Positions 5,779 to 5,841 of a stretch of DNA of 5,841 bases are shown here, one piece after another. Made by a program: the position numbers and the translations under genes. How positions within the stretch are numbered: the first letter of the stretch is position 1; the number at the start of each line of letters is the position of its first letter. Below the pieces are notes generated by a model. The model had not been told where the DNA came from. It searched no databases and was given only the letters and a program-made list of their open reading frames with translations. Location of the stretch: contig SKIM01000041.1 of NCBI GenBank assembly GCA_007116445.1, positions 1-5,841 of the forward strand, in the 5' to 3' direction. The DNA comes from Natronohydrobacter sp. (GTDB lineage Bacteria; Pseudomonadota; Alphaproteobacteria; Rhodobacterales; Rhodobacteraceae).

Positions 5779-5841
5779 TTACCGGTTGGCTGTCGGCACG
5801 AAGGTCTCGAAATCGACCAGGGTGCCGAGCATCTGCATGTA
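5779..5841 (-). CDS. ccoO: CcoO, monohaem cytochrome c subunit II of cbb3 oxidase (3' end only)
   Basis: Only the last 20 codons and the TAA are in the window; the 5' part runs off the high-coordinate edge. The readable tail is YMQMLGTLVDFETFVPTANR, which matches the typical C-terminus of CcoO (YLQMLGTLVDF-like). CcoO is the membrane-anchored single-haem cytochrome c next to the catalytic subunit. The haem-binding motif is outside the window. Identification rests on this tail and on ccoQ and ccoP following directly. Confidence 0.88.
   Translation of the reverse strand, partial: YMQMLGTLVDFETFVPTANR

Overview
The window carries the 3' part of a cbb3-type cytochrome c oxidase structural operon and the complete adjacent assembly operon. 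All genes are on the minus strand, so transcription runs from high to low coordinates. Read in that direction the order is ccoO (last 20 codons only), ccoQ, ccoP, a 354-base gene-free gap, then ccoG, ccoH, ccoI and ccoS (also called fixG/H/I/S or rdxB/H/I/S). High GC content, FNR-type boxes ahead of ccoG, and the protein sequences suggest an alphaproteobacterium, most likely of the Rhodobacter/Paracoccus/Roseobacter group. That assignment is inferred from resemblance, not from a database search.

Structural part (4630-5841): CcoO and CcoP are the cytochrome c subunits that pass electrons to the CcoN haem-copper centre (CcoN lies outside the window), and CcoQ is a small single-span subunit. The genes are packed tightly, with a 10-base gap between ccoO and ccoQ and a one-base TGATG overlap between ccoQ and ccoP. 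A strong intrinsic terminator (4579-4607) follows ccoP.

Assembly part (4-4275): CcoG is a membrane ferredoxin-like protein linked to copper reduction. CcoH is a small membrane assembly factor. CcoI is a copper P1B-type ATPase that supplies copper to the oxidase. CcoS is a small membrane protein needed for cofactor insertion. Stop and start codons overlap at ccoG/ccoH (ATGA) and ccoH/ccoI (TGATG), and ccoI/ccoS are 8 bases apart, so this is one translationally coupled operon. I place the ccoG start at an internal GTG (4275) rather than at the longest possible start (4299).

The gap between the operons (4276-4629) is the least ordinary part. It holds the ccoP terminator, two FNR-type boxes with the same half-sites (TTGAC-N4-ATCAA) at 4501-4514 and 4332-4345, a perfect 12-bp inverted repeat between them, a pyrimidine-rich stretch, and a small terminator-like hairpin whose T-run touches the second box. 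Together these could form a small oxygen-regulated RNA gene of about 120 nt upstream of ccoG. This is a structural hypothesis only. The protein-coding content is a well-known system, and I see no new protein system in it.
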